Assembly (NCBI RefSeq): GCF_004324755.1
Contig: NZ_SDMQ01000012.1
Coordinates: 35,779 to 99,778, forward strand
Direction: 5' to 3'
Source of the DNA: Propioniciclava sinopodophylli
GTDB taxonomy: Bacteria > Actinomycetota > Actinomycetes > Propionibacteriales > Propionibacteriaceae
DNA: 64,000 nucleotides
The notes below the pieces were generated by a model that ran no database searches, was not told the origin of the DNA, and saw nothing but the letters and a program-made list of their open reading frames with translations. Below are positions 28,250 to 36,573 of the stretch, piece by piece; the first letter of the stretch is position 1; each line of letters opens with the position of its first letter. Position numbers and translations under genes: made by a program.

Positions 28250-29203
28250 CTACCAGGTCGCCAGGCGCGTCCCCTTCAGCCAGGCCGTCAACCCGTCGGC
28301 CAGCTGCCTCTGGAAGGCGCGCAGCGTCGGCAGCCCCGGTGGCGCGGGCTCGCGGCTCCGCCACGTGGTGTAGGCCGCGAGGCCGACCATCGTGTCGACC
28401 AGTGGTTCGGTGCCCACGCCGCAGTGGGACGCGATGCGCTCGAGCACGGCGTCCGTCGCCGCGATGCTGGCCGGGTCGCCCTGGGCGGCGAGTTCGGACG
28501 CCAGTGTGGCGGCGTCCAGCCAGCGCGCGGCCGCCATCGCCCAAGGCCAGTCGATGACCACGACCCGCTCCGCCGCCGGCTCCTCGCCGCGTCGCATGAG
28601 CACGTTGTCGGCCCGCAGGTCGAAGTGGCACAGGCTGTCGCCGTCGAGGACGGCGAGGCTGGCGTCCGCCCGGGCGGCGAGCGCCGGGAGCCGTTCGCGC
28701 ACCCACGGGTCGAGGTCGCCCGGGGGATCGGCGAGGCAGCGAGCGAAGCCGTCCCACATGGCCGCGCACTGCGCGGTGGCGGGCGCGAGCGGCAGCGGGC
28801 TGGGCGTGAGGCGGTCCGACAGCGCGAGGACGGCGTCCAGGACCGGGGTGAACGCCCCGAGCGTCCACGGCAGGACGGGGTGGTCGGCGTCGAGGTATTC
28901 CAGGACGAGCACGACCCAGCCGTCGCGCTCGAAGCCGCCCAGGAGGGCGGGCGCCGGCAGGCCCGGCGGCAGGGCGCGCATCACGCGCAGCTCCGCGCGG
29001 TGGATGGCTGGACTGTCGGGGTTGAGGTCGGGGTGGACGGCCTTGACGAACGCGGCCGTGCCGTCGGTACAGGTCACGCGGTCGGCGGTGCCCGGCGAGA
29101 AGCCGCCGGGGTGCGAGGCGTGGCCGACGACCGGCGCGCCGAGGATCGTCTCGACCTCGGCGCGCACGGCGACGGGCAGGTCGGGCCAGGTGATACGGGG
29201 CAT
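28250..29203 (-). CDS. Aminoglycoside phosphotransferase-like (APH family) kinase
   Basis: The 317-residue product has a protein-kinase-like small-molecule phosphotransferase layout. It contains a Gly-rich N-lobe with AFVKAVHP (Lys54), a hinge region VLVLEYLDAD, the catalytic loop SLCHFDLRADNVLM and the metal-binding aspartate in VVVIDWPWAM. Such genes are frequent in actinobacteria and phosphorylate antibiotics, sugars or amino-alcohols; the substrate cannot be predicted. The gene converges on dinB with a 4-base gap. The ATG at 29203 is the first good start. Confidence 0.82.
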   Translation of the reverse strand: MPRITWPDLPVAVRAEVETILGAPVVGHASHPGGFSPGTADRVTCTDGTAAFVKAVHPDLNPDSPAIHRAELRVMRALPPGLPAPALLGGFERDGWVVLVLEYLDADHPVLPWTLGAFTPVLDAVLALSDRLTPSPLPLAPATAQCAAMWDGFARCLADPPGDLDPWVRERLPALAARADASLAVLDGDSLCHFDLRADNVLMRRGEEPAAERVVVIDWPWAMAAARWLDAATLASELAAQGDPASIAATDAVLERIASHCGVGTEPLVDTMVGLAAYTTWRSREPAPPGLPTLRAFQRQLADGLTAWLKGTRLATW

Positions 29204-29232
29204 GGGCCCCAGTCAACCACCGGGCCCGGGGT

Positions 29233-29781
29233 TCAGGCCTTCTGGCCCTCGTGCCTGCCCTCGGCGATCTCCTCGACGAGCTTGGCGTTGAACGCGGGCA
29301 GGTCGTCCGGCGTCCTGCTGGAGACCAGCCCGTGGTCGACGACGACCTCCTGGTCGACCCAGGTGGCGCCGGCGTTGGCGAGGTCGGTCTTGAGGCTCGG
29401 GTAGGACGTGAGCGTCCGGCCCCGGAGCACGTCGGCGTCGGTCAGGATCCAGCCGCCGTGGCAGATCACCGCCACGGGCTTGCCGGCGTCGAAGAACGCC
29501 TTGGTGAAAGCGACGGAGTCGGCGTCCATGCGGAGGTGGTCGGCGTTGACGACGCCACCCGGCAGGACGAGCGCATCGTAGGAGCCGGCGTCCGCGCCGC
29601 CCGACGTGCGGTCGACGGACTGCTTGTGGCCATTCTTGCCCTCGACCTCGCCGACCTTCGGGGCGACGAGCTCGGCGGCGGCGCCGGCCTTCTCGACCGC
29701 CTCCCAGGGGCTGGTCAGTTCGGAGTCCTCGTAGCCGTCGGTCAGCAGAAATGCCACCTTCTTGCCGGTCAGGTCAACCAT
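29233..29781 (-). CDS. DJ-1/PfpI family protein
   Basis: ATG 29781 is chosen because AAGGAG stands 6 bases upstream; the longer frame from 29817 lacks one. The 182-residue product has the family core: KKVAFLLTDGYEDSELTSP, an Asp/Glu in the first strand, LVLPGGVVNADHLR, and the nucleophile elbow AVICHGGW with Cys107 and His108. This subgroup (PfpI/YhbO-like) has been linked to stress survival and to repair or removal of glycated or damaged groups. It is divergent from the DNA ligase gene. Confidence 0.88.
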   Translation of the reverse strand: MVDLTGKKVAFLLTDGYEDSELTSPWEAVEKAGAAAELVAPKVGEVEGKNGHKQSVDRTSGGADAGSYDALVLPGGVVNADHLRMDADSVAFTKAFFDAGKPVAVICHGGWILTDADVLRGRTLTSYPSLKTDLANAGATWVDQEVVVDHGLVSSRTPDDLPAFNAKLVEEIAEGRHEGQKA

Positions 29782-29865
29782 GTTCTCTCCTTCGTTGGTT
29801 CCATCCACCCTAGTCACTCCCCCATGACGACTAAAGGCACGCCCCCGGGTCTAGCCTGTGGACCC

Positions 29866-30927
29866 ATGCTGCCGCTCCCGCTGCCCCTCGAGCCCATGCT
29901 GGCGCGCGCCGTGCCGGAGGTGCCGGTGGGGCGTCCGGGCGAGCTCAGCTACGAGCCCAAGTGGGACGGGTACCGCTGCATCGTCGCCCGTGACGGCAAC
30001 CGCGTCGACCTGTGGAGCCGCAGCCGCAAGCAGCTGAACGGGTACTTCCCCGAGGTCGTCGCCGCCTGCCGCCGGTACCTGCCGGAGCAGGTGGTGCTGG
30101 ACGCCGAACTGGTCGTCCGCACGGGGCCGCCGGGGGCGCAGAAGCTGGACTGGGAGGCGCTGAGCGTCCGGATCCACCCGAGCGCGAAGCGGGTTGCGGC
30201 GCTGGCCGAGCAGACCCCCGCCGAGGTGGTGTGCTTCGACCTGCTTGCGATCGCCGACCTCGACCTGACCCCGCTCCCCCAGCGCGAGCGCCGCGCCGCA
30301 CTGGTGCAGTTGCTCTCCGGCCTGCCGGACGCCGCGCCGGTGCACGTCACGCGCGCGACCGACGACCCGGACGAGGCCCGGGCCTGGTTCGACTCCTTCG
30401 AGGGGGCCGGGCTCGACGGCGTGGTCGCCAAGCGCACCGACGCCCCCTACGCGCCCGGGCAGCGGACGATGATGAAGGTCAAGCACGCGCGGACGGCCGA
30501 GGCCGTCGTGATCGGCTACGGGCTGTCCAAGGGCGCGTCGCCCGGCTCGGGCGCGCGCACGAGCGTGGGGTCGATCCACCTGGGCCTCTACGACGACGGC
30601 GAACTTCTACCGGTGGGTGGCATCGGCGCGTGGCCGGACGCCGTGCGTGGCCAGCTGGCCGCCGTGCTGGAGCCCCTCGTGCTGACCGGCGCCGAGGCCG
30701 ACGCAGCCCCCCGGCCCAAGGACATGACCCGCACGGGGGTGCGGGAGTTCGTGCCGGTGCGTCCCGAACTCGTCGTCGAGGTGGCGTTCGACCAGCTGGA
30801 GGGACGCCGCTTCCGGCACGCCGCCCAGTTCGTGCGCTGGCGTCCGGACCGCGAGCCGGAGTCGTGCACGCTCGACCAGGTGGAGCGGGCTCCCGCCTAC
30901 GACCTCGACCAGGTGCTGCGTCCCTGA
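29866..30927 (+). CDS. ATP-dependent DNA ligase (LigC/LigD-ligase-like)
   Basis: The 353-residue protein has the covalent nucleotidyl motif I EPKWDGYRCIV with Lys32. Further motifs are III (VVCFDLLAIAD), IIIa, IV (DGVVAKRTDAPYAPG) and V (MMKVKHARTAEAVVIGY), and an OB-fold domain ends near LRP. The missing primase and nuclease domains distinguish it from full LigD; it resembles mycobacterial LigC. Such ligases assist nick sealing in repair pathways beside the essential NAD-dependent LigA. The ATG at 29866 gives MLPLPLPLEPMLARAVP, the standard N-terminus. Confidence 0.88.
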   Translation: MLPLPLPLEPMLARAVPEVPVGRPGELSYEPKWDGYRCIVARDGNRVDLWSRSRKQLNGYFPEVVAACRRYLPEQVVLDAELVVRTGPPGAQKLDWEALSVRIHPSAKRVAALAEQTPAEVVCFDLLAIADLDLTPLPQRERRAALVQLLSGLPDAAPVHVTRATDDPDEARAWFDSFEGAGLDGVVAKRTDAPYAPGQRTMMKVKHARTAEAVVIGYGLSKGASPGSGARTSVGSIHLGLYDDGELLPVGGIGAWPDAVRGQLAAVLEPLVLTGAEADAAPRPKDMTRTGVREFVPVRPELVVEVAFDQLEGRRFRHAAQFVRWRPDREPESCTLDQVERAPAYDLDQVLRP

Positions 30928-30931
30928 GGGC

Positions 30932-32167
30932 TCACGCGTAGGCGGACAGGTCACCCTCGCCGCGGGCCATCGCGTCGAACAGCGCCGCCGCCCTCTTCTC
31001 GTCCCACAGGACGCTCGAGCCGGCTTGGGTCTGCGCGTCACGGTCGCCGATGGGCACCATCAGCGTGTCGCCCTGGCCCGTCGCGATCCGGAGGCCGCCC
31101 TGTGCCAGCCCGAGCAACTCGCCGGGCCCGGTGCCCTCGCCGACCGTGATGCCCCGCGAGAGCGACCAGTTCAGTCCGAACCACCGCGGCGGCACGACGA
31201 TCGTCATCGGCGACAGCGACTTCTTGGCCAAGGCCCCGATCATCTCGCGCTGTCGCTTGGCGCGGCCCAGGTCACCCTCGGGGTCGAGCTTGCGCATGCG
31301 GACGTAGCCCAGCGCTGTCGGACCGTCCATCAGCTGGCACCCGGCCGGGATGTCGAGGTTCGACAGTGGGTCGTTGATCGCCTTCTCGGGGCACATCTCG
31401 ATGCCACCCACGGCGTCCACGACGTTCGCGAAGCCGCCGAACCCGATCTCGGCGAAGCCGTCCACGCGCAGGCCGGTGTTCTCCTCGACGGTGTCGACGA
31501 GCAGGGCCGGCCCGCCGATCGCGTAGGCGGCGTTGATCTTGTTCCGGCCGTGCCCGGGGATCGGCACGTACGAGTCGCGCGGGATCGAGATGAGCGCCGC
31601 CCGACCGGCCGGGGGGACGTAGAGCAGCATGATCGTGTCGGTGCGGCGTCCGGCGTCGCTGCCGGTGCCGAGGCGCTTCTGCTCCTCCTCGGACAGGCCT
31701 TCGCGCGAGTCCGACCCGGCCAGCACGAACACGTGGCCGGGGGTGTCGGCGGGGCGGTCGCCGCCCGGATCTGCGTCCACGCGCGGCATGAACGGCCACG
31801 TCACGAGCGGGATGACGACGAGGTACGCCAGCAGCAGAGCCACCACCCAGCGCAGCACGCGCCCGCGGCGCCCGGACGCCCGGGCGGGCGGCAGGGGTGG
31901 GGCGGCTGGGCGGGCCGGGGGCGGCGTCGGCACCGTGCGGTGGGTGGACGCCGTGGGCGGCGGCCCGTACGCGGGCGGCCCGCTGGGGGGCTGCTGCCCG
32001 TAGTGGCCCACCGGGGTCGGGCCACCGTACTGCGCCGGCGGCTCGTGGGGCGGCGGGGCAGGCTGCTGACCGGGTCCGTCGGCGTAGTGGCCGCGCCGGT
32101 AGAGCCAGTCCTCGTCGTCGGTGGGAGTCACCTGACCCACGCTAGTCGCCCCGTCCCGCTCGGACAT
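30932..32167 (-). CDS. LytR-CpsA-Psr (LCP) family wall-polymer ligase
   Basis: A 411-residue protein with a cytoplasmic Pro/Tyr/Gly-rich tail (residues 1-100), one membrane helix (about 107-127) and an extracytoplasmic LCP domain. The domain shows VLAGSDSRE, RRTDTIMLLYVPP, ALISIPRDSYV, KINAAYAIGG, GIEMCPEKAIND and GYVRMRKLDPEGDLGRAKRQRE. The conserved Arg and Asp residues bind the pyrophosphate of a lipid-linked glycan. LCP proteins transfer wall teichoic acid-like polymers or, in actinobacteria, arabinogalactan-like polymers to peptidoglycan. A surface polymer made by the locus at 44-63 kb would be a possible substrate. That link is inference. Confidence 0.9.
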   Translation of the reverse strand: MSERDGATSVGQVTPTDDEDWLYRRGHYADGPGQQPAPPPHEPPAQYGGPTPVGHYGQQPPSGPPAYGPPPTASTHRTVPTPPPARPAAPPLPPARASGRRGRVLRWVVALLLAYLVVIPLVTWPFMPRVDADPGGDRPADTPGHVFVLAGSDSREGLSEEEQKRLGTGSDAGRRTDTIMLLYVPPAGRAALISIPRDSYVPIPGHGRNKINAAYAIGGPALLVDTVEENTGLRVDGFAEIGFGGFANVVDAVGGIEMCPEKAINDPLSNLDIPAGCQLMDGPTALGYVRMRKLDPEGDLGRAKRQREMIGALAKKSLSPMTIVVPPRWFGLNWSLSRGITVGEGTGPGELLGLAQGGLRIATGQGDTLMVPIGDRDAQTQAGSSVLWDEKRAAALFDAMARGEGDLSAYA

Positions 32168-32187
32168 CCGACTCCGGGCCGAATGAG

Positions 32188-33132
32188 CTACAGGACGGCT
32201 ACGACCGAGCCCACGCGCTCCCCGTGGCCGAGCACGGGCACGTCACCGAGCCGCGCGACGGCGTCCGGGTCGACGCCGAGCATGCCGAGCACGGCCGCAC
32301 CGACCACCCGTGCCGCGCGGGCCCCGTCGGCGATCTTGACCGCGACGCCGCGTCCGTCCGGGAGGCCGACGGCCAGCACGGCCTCGGCGCCCTCCTTCGC
32401 GATCACGCCGGGGACGTCGGCCATCAACACGCTGTCCGGGCGGTTGGTGCCGCCAACGAACCAGGGGTGGGAGACCATCGCCGCGGCGACGCGCGCCTCG
32501 GGGCCCGACGGGGCCGAGGCGATGCGCCCCAACGCGCGGGCCAACCCGGCTAGCTCGAAGGCGTGGACGGGGGCCCCGCAGCCATCGGTGACGGTCGCCA
32601 CGACGGGGCTGCCCGTGAGTTCTGCGACCACGTCGGTGATGAGCCGCTGGAGGGGGTGCTGGGGATCGAGGTAGGTCGCGGTGTCCCAGCCGGCGGCCAG
32701 GCACGCGGCGAGCATGCCGGCATGTTTGCCGGAGCAGTTCTGCGCGACCCGCTCCTTGCCGCGGCCGGACGCCAGCCACGCGGCCAGGGCGTCCTCGCCG
32801 ACGGGGCGGTCGGGGGTGTTGCGGAGCGCCTCCTCGTCGAGGCCGGACGCCGCGAGCGCGGCCCGGACGCCCGCCAGGTGGGCGTCCTCGCCGGAGTGTG
32901 AGGCGCAGGCCAGGGCGAGGGCCTCCCCGGCCAGTGCGGCGCCCGCGCGCAACATGGCGACGGCCTGCAGTGGCTTGAGCGACGAGCGCGGCAGCACCGG
33001 CGTGTTGGGGTCGCCCCACGCGCGCTCGACGGTGCCATCGGGAGCGGTGACCACCGCCAGCCCCCGATGGACCGACTCGACGAAGGACGCGCGGACGACG
33101 TGCGCCACGACGGGCGCCTCCAGCAGGCTCAT
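32188..33132 (-). CDS. Asparaginase family protein (asparaginase II type)
   Basis: ATG 33132 gives a 314-residue protein beginning MSLLEAPVVAHVVRASFVES. It carries the family segments PRSSLKPLQAVAMLR, LACASHSGEDAHLAGV, NCSGKHAGMLAACLAAGWDT and TDGCGAPVHAFELAGLARAL. The S-G-K-H segment and Ser-Ser-Leu-Lys are typical of the PF06089-type L-asparaginase that hydrolyses asparagine to aspartate and ammonia. The open frame extends far upstream over the tandem repeat, but only this start matches the family. It faces the LCP gene with a 20-base gap on the same strand. Confidence 0.87.
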   Translation of the reverse strand: MSLLEAPVVAHVVRASFVESVHRGLAVVTAPDGTVERAWGDPNTPVLPRSSLKPLQAVAMLRAGAALAGEALALACASHSGEDAHLAGVRAALAASGLDEEALRNTPDRPVGEDALAAWLASGRGKERVAQNCSGKHAGMLAACLAAGWDTATYLDPQHPLQRLITDVVAELTGSPVVATVTDGCGAPVHAFELAGLARALGRIASAPSGPEARVAAAMVSHPWFVGGTNRPDSVLMADVPGVIAKEGAEAVLAVGLPDGRGVAVKIADGARAARVVGAAVLGMLGVDPDAVARLGDVPVLGHGERVGSVVAVL

Positions 33133-33165
33133 GGTGCGCCAATCTAGGTCGAGGGGGCTGTCGGC

Positions 33166-33231
33166 GCACAACACCGGGGCTTTCGGCAGAGGAACCCGGG
33201 GCTCTCGGCGCACAAGACCGGGGCTCTCGGC
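33166..33231. repeat. Three 22-bp tandem repeats between asparaginase and the secreted lysozyme-like gene
   Basis: Units 33166-33187, 33188-33209 and 33210-33231 share the core CCGGGGCTYTCGGC, and a partial fourth unit (GGGGGCTGTCGGC) precedes them. Units 1 and 3 differ at two positions. They lie in the divergent promoter region of two genes. Confidence 0.85.
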
Positions 33232-33283
33232 GGTTGCCAACCTGAGATTTTCCTTAGAGATCCTCATGTGACACCATGGAGCC

Positions 33284-34030
33284 GTGCCTTTCCTGAGCCC
33301 CCTTCGTGCCATTGCCGCCTCGACGGTCGCGCTGGCCGTGACGGCGTCCGCGGGCCTGGTCCTCGCGTCGGCGCGGGAGCCGGGCGTCGGACTGGCCGTC
33401 CCCGCCGAGCAGGACGCCGCGGCTCTGGTCGAGGCCCAGCGCGCCGAGCGCCAGGCCCTCATCACCAGCCGCGCGGCCGAGCGCGAGGCCCTGCAGACCG
33501 CCCTCATGGTCGCCGTCGAGCAGCGCAACGCCGCCCTGACCACCACCTCCGGCGCGATCGACGCCACCGAGGCCGCCATCCAGCAGCAGCGCGCAGAGCA
33601 GGCCGCAGCCGAGAAGGCGGCCGCCGAGAAGAAGGCCGCGGAGAAGAAGGCGGCCGAGGAGAAGAAGGCGGCCGAGGACAGGACGGCCGCCGAGAAGAAG
33701 GCCGCGGCCCCCCAGGGGGGCAGCCGCTCGGCCAACAAGGAACTCGGCCGCCACCTCGCTGCCACGCTGTACGGGTGGACCGGCGAGCAGTTCACCTGCT
33801 ACGACAACATCATCATGGGCGAGTCCCTGTGGGACCAGTACGCCGACAACCCCACCTCGAGCGCCTACGGCATCCCCCAGGCCCTGCCCGGCAAGCGGAT
33901 GGCCAGCGAGGGCGCCGACTGGAAGACCAACCCGGCGACCCAGATCAAGTGGGGCCTGAAGTACGTCAAGGAGCGCTACGGCACCCCGTGCAAGGCGTGG
34001 GCGTTCAAGCGCGCCAAGGGCTGGTACTGA
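33284..34030 (+). CDS. Secreted coiled-coil protein with lysozyme/transglycosylase-like C-terminal domain
   Basis: GTG 33284 begins a 248-residue protein with a signal peptide (about 1-30). An Ala/Glu/Lys-rich coiled coil occupies residues 42-140 with AAEKKAAEKKAAEEKKAAE. The C-terminal domain (about 148-248) shows IIMGESLWDQYADNPTSSAY, GIPQALPGKRMASEGADWKT and NPATQIKWGLKYVKERYGTP. The Glu in MGES followed by an S-x-A-Y-G-I-P-Q-A segment is the soluble lytic transglycosylase-like core seen in actinobacterial resuscitation and aggregation proteins. It should act on peptidoglycan outside the cell. Two cysteines (in FTCYDN and TPCKAW) may form a disulfide. Confidence 0.85.
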   Translation: MPFLSPLRAIAASTVALAVTASAGLVLASAREPGVGLAVPAEQDAAALVEAQRAERQALITSRAAEREALQTALMVAVEQRNAALTTTSGAIDATEAAIQQQRAEQAAAEKAAAEKKAAEKKAAEEKKAAEDRTAAEKKAAAPQGGSRSANKELGRHLAATLYGWTGEQFTCYDNIIMGESLWDQYADNPTSSAYGIPQALPGKRMASEGADWKTNPATQIKWGLKYVKERYGTPCKAWAFKRAKGWY

Positions 34031-34049
34031 GCCCAGCTAGGCTGACCGG

Positions 34050-34988
34050 GTGACCGACCACCCGACCTGGCCGCCCCAGCAGCAGCCCCCGGCCGGCTAC
34101 CCGGCCGCATGCGCCTACCACCCGGATCGCCCCGCCGGCGTCCGCTGCCAGCGCTGCGGCAACCCGATCTGCGGCGACTGCATGGTCGAGGCCCCCGTCG
34201 GCCACCAGTGCCGTCGCTGCCTCGCCCAGGGCATGGCGATGACGCGCCAGGCCGAGGGGCCCTACGGCGGCCGGCGCTCCACGAACCCGGCGCTGACCTC
34301 GATCGTGCTCATCGCTCTGAACGTGGCCGTCTGGCTCGGCATCTTCCTCACCGGCGGCTTCGGTGGGCGGCTGAGCAACCTGGTCGCCCTCACCCCGGGT
34401 GGCGTGTGCGAGGTCGGGTCGGACGCCTACGTGGGCGTCTCCGGCGAAGTGTGCACCGCGCAGGGCGGCGCGTTCCTGCCCGGCCCGCTCGACGGCGGCT
34501 GGTGGCAGATCATCACCTCGGCGTTCACCCACATCAGTCCTCTGCACATCGGCATGAACATGCTGGCCCTGTGGATCCTCGGGCCAGCGATCGAGCGGGT
34601 GCTGGGCCGCGCCCGGTTCCTGGCGGTCTACTTCGTCTCGGCCCTGGTGGCTTCGGCGTTCATCCTCTGGCTCGCCTCCCCGACCACCACGACGCTGGGC
34701 GCCTCGGGCGCGATCTCGGGCCTCATGGGCGCCCTGCTCGTGCTCGTCCTCCGCAACCGCGGCGACGCACGCACGGTCCTGATGTGGATCGGCATCAACG
34801 TGGTCATCACGGTGGTCGGCAGCGCCGGCATCTCGTGGCAGGGCCACCTGGGTGGGTTCGTGGGCGGCGTCCTCACGACGCTGGTGATCATCGCGCTGCG
34901 CAAGGCGAGGCCGTGGCAGTGGATGGCGGTCGCCGGCGTCGGCGTGCTGGCCCTGGTCGCGATGGCGGCCCGGACGCTGGTGGGCTGA
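34050..34988 (+). CDS. Rhomboid intramembrane serine protease with N-terminal B-box-like zinc finger
   Basis: The 312-residue protein has an N-terminal Cys/His zinc finger (CAYHPDRPAGVRC, CGNPICGDCM, GHQCRRC; residues about 15-58). A six-helix rhomboid fold follows. The catalytic Ser lies in LGASGAISGLMG and the His in WQGHLGGFVGG; HIGMNMLALWILG and the oxyanion-side Asn-containing helix precede them. Rhomboids cut membrane proteins within the bilayer. The zinc finger plus rhomboid layout is common in actinobacteria. GTG 34050 is the start that includes the finger. The downstream gene is convergent after 3 bases. Confidence 0.92.
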   Translation: MTDHPTWPPQQQPPAGYPAACAYHPDRPAGVRCQRCGNPICGDCMVEAPVGHQCRRCLAQGMAMTRQAEGPYGGRRSTNPALTSIVLIALNVAVWLGIFLTGGFGGRLSNLVALTPGGVCEVGSDAYVGVSGEVCTAQGGAFLPGPLDGGWWQIITSAFTHISPLHIGMNMLALWILGPAIERVLGRARFLAVYFVSALVASAFILWLASPTTTTLGASGAISGLMGALLVLVLRNRGDARTVLMWIGINVVITVVGSAGISWQGHLGGFVGGVLTTLVIIALRKARPWQWMAVAGVGVLALVAMAARTLVG

Positions 34989-34991
34989 GGC

Positions 34992-35513
34992 TCAGTCGTC
35001 CGAGGTCGGCCGGACGCTGATGACGACCGACCAGCTGCGCTCGTCGCCGCCCTCGTACTCGGCCAGCAGCGCGCGCAGGCGGCGCTTCAACTCGTCCCGG
35101 CGCTCGCCGTCGGCATGCACGGTGGTGAAGAAGACGTCGGCGTCGCCCAACTCGGGCTCGTCGGCGCTGATGCTGCCCATCAGGTAGTCGCCGAAGCCGG
35201 CCGCGCTGCGCCCGGCACGCCAGACCAGGCGCGTCGTCCGGTAGGGGATCTCCACGGCGTTGCGGGAACCACGGCGGACCTCGCCCGGCGCGAGGAAGCC
35301 GGCGGCGACCAGCGTGCGCACGTGGTGCAGCATCGAGCCCGGGTTCACGCCCAGGAGGTCGGCGAGCTCCTTGTTGGTGAGGGCCTCGGACATGCACGCG
35401 CGCAGGATGCGCCAGCGGACGGGCGAGGCCAGGGCACGTGCGCGGGTGGCGATCGTCTCGTCCTCGACGAGGTGCGTAGCACCTTCGGGCCCCTCACCAG
35501 GTTCCTTGAGCAT
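34992..35513 (-). CDS. ArsR-like winged-helix transcriptional regulator
   Basis: ATG 35513 is preferred because GGAGGGGAG stands just upstream; longer starts up to 35660 lack this. The 173-residue product has a winged-helix domain (ATRARALASPVRWRILRACM, LTNKELADLLGVNPGSMLHH, VRTLVAAGFL). A C-terminal half follows with a W-containing segment and EYEGGDERSWSVVISVRPT. The fold matches ArsR/HTH_20 regulators that respond to small effectors or oligomerise; no metal-binding Cys cluster is present. It is divergent from the DUF4031-HD gene and could regulate it. Confidence 0.82.
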   Translation of the reverse strand: MLKEPGEGPEGATHLVEDETIATRARALASPVRWRILRACMSEALTNKELADLLGVNPGSMLHHVRTLVAAGFLAPGEVRRGSRNAVEIPYRTTRLVWRAGRSAAGFGDYLMGSISADEPELGDADVFFTTVHADGERRDELKRRLRALLAEYEGGDERSWSVVISVRPTSDD

Positions 35514-35649
35514 GCTCCCCTCCCCCCGCCGATCAGTCATACGCCACGGCAACTGTGCCATATCAAGGGCAAACGTCGCACACGACCGGTGCCGCGGCAC
35601 CCCGAGGCGGACGCCCAAGCGGGGCGGGTGTCGTGTCATGCTGGGCGCC

Positions 35650-36519
35650 ATGATCCTCATCGACGAGCCTGTCTGGCCCGCGCACGGGACGGTGTGGGGC
35701 CACGTGGTGTCCGACGCGTCCCTGGAGGAGCTCCACGCCTTCGCCCGGCGGGTCGGCCTGCCCGCGCGCGCCTTCGACCACGACCACTACGACTACCCCC
35801 TGGCCCGACAGCGCGACCTCGTCGTCGAGGGCGCCGCCCAGGTGCCCTCCACCGAACTGGTCAGGCGCCTCGTGGCGTCCGGCCTGCGCGTCCGCCCCGC
35901 CCACCGCACGCCCTCGCGCGCGCAGGCGTGCGACCACGTCCGGGCGGCCTGGCCCCTGCCGCGGATGGACTGGCTGCGGGAGGAGCTGATCGGGCGGTGG
36001 GGCGAGGAGCACCGCCGCTACCACGACCTCCGCCACCTGGCGTCCTGCCTGTTGGCGCTCGGCGCGCTGGGCTGCACCGACCGCGTCGTCCACCTCGCCG
36101 CCTGGTTCCACGACGCCGTCTGGCACGGCGACGCCGGCGAGGACGAGGAGGCGTCCGCCGTGCTGGCGGAGCAACGGCTGGCGGGCGTCCTGCCGGCCGG
36201 CGAGGTGGCCGAGGTCGCGCGCCTCGTCCGCCTCACCAGCACCCACGACCCGGCACCGGGCGACCACCGTGGCGCCGCCCTCGTGGACGCCGACCTAGCA
36301 ACCTTGGGTGCGCTGCCGGGCCGCTACCACGTGTACGCCCGGGACATCCGGCTCGAGTTCGACCACCTCGACGCCGACACCTTCGCCGGCGGCCGCGCGC
36401 AGGTCCTGCGCCGCCTGCTGGCCCTCGACCCCCTCTACCGGACGCCGACGGGCGACCAGCTGTGGGCGCAGCAGGCCAAGGCCAACATGGAAGCCGAACT
36501 GGCCTCCCTCAGCGGGTGA
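35650..36519 (+). CDS. DUF4031 domain fused to HD-superfamily phosphohydrolase
   Basis: Starting at ATG 35650 (or four codons earlier at 35638), the 289-residue protein has two parts. Residues 1-88 match DUF4031: ILIDEPVWPAHGTVWGHVVS, ARAFDHDHYDYP, LVRRLVASGLRV. Residues 100-289 match a metal-dependent HD hydrolase: HRRYHDLRHLASCLLALGAL with the first His, AAWFHDAVWHG with the HD pair, and a further VDADLATLG aspartate. HD enzymes of this sort hydrolyse nucleotides or related phosphates. The DUF4031 domain often occurs alone as a short protein, so the fusion suggests the two act on the same substrate. Confidence 0.82.
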   Translation: MILIDEPVWPAHGTVWGHVVSDASLEELHAFARRVGLPARAFDHDHYDYPLARQRDLVVEGAAQVPSTELVRRLVASGLRVRPAHRTPSRAQACDHVRAAWPLPRMDWLREELIGRWGEEHRRYHDLRHLASCLLALGALGCTDRVVHLAAWFHDAVWHGDAGEDEEASAVLAEQRLAGVLPAGEVAEVARLVRLTSTHDPAPGDHRGAALVDADLATLGALPGRYHVYARDIRLEFDHLDADTFAGGRAQVLRRLLALDPLYRTPTGDQLWAQQAKANMEAELASLSG

Positions 36520-36573
36520 TGGGTTACGGACCGAGTTGGCACGGCACCACGTCGTCGTGGCACGGTGGGGACC

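Noticed and set aside
33166..33231. CRISPR array
   Set aside because: The 22-bp units are directly adjacent with no spacers and no cas genes.
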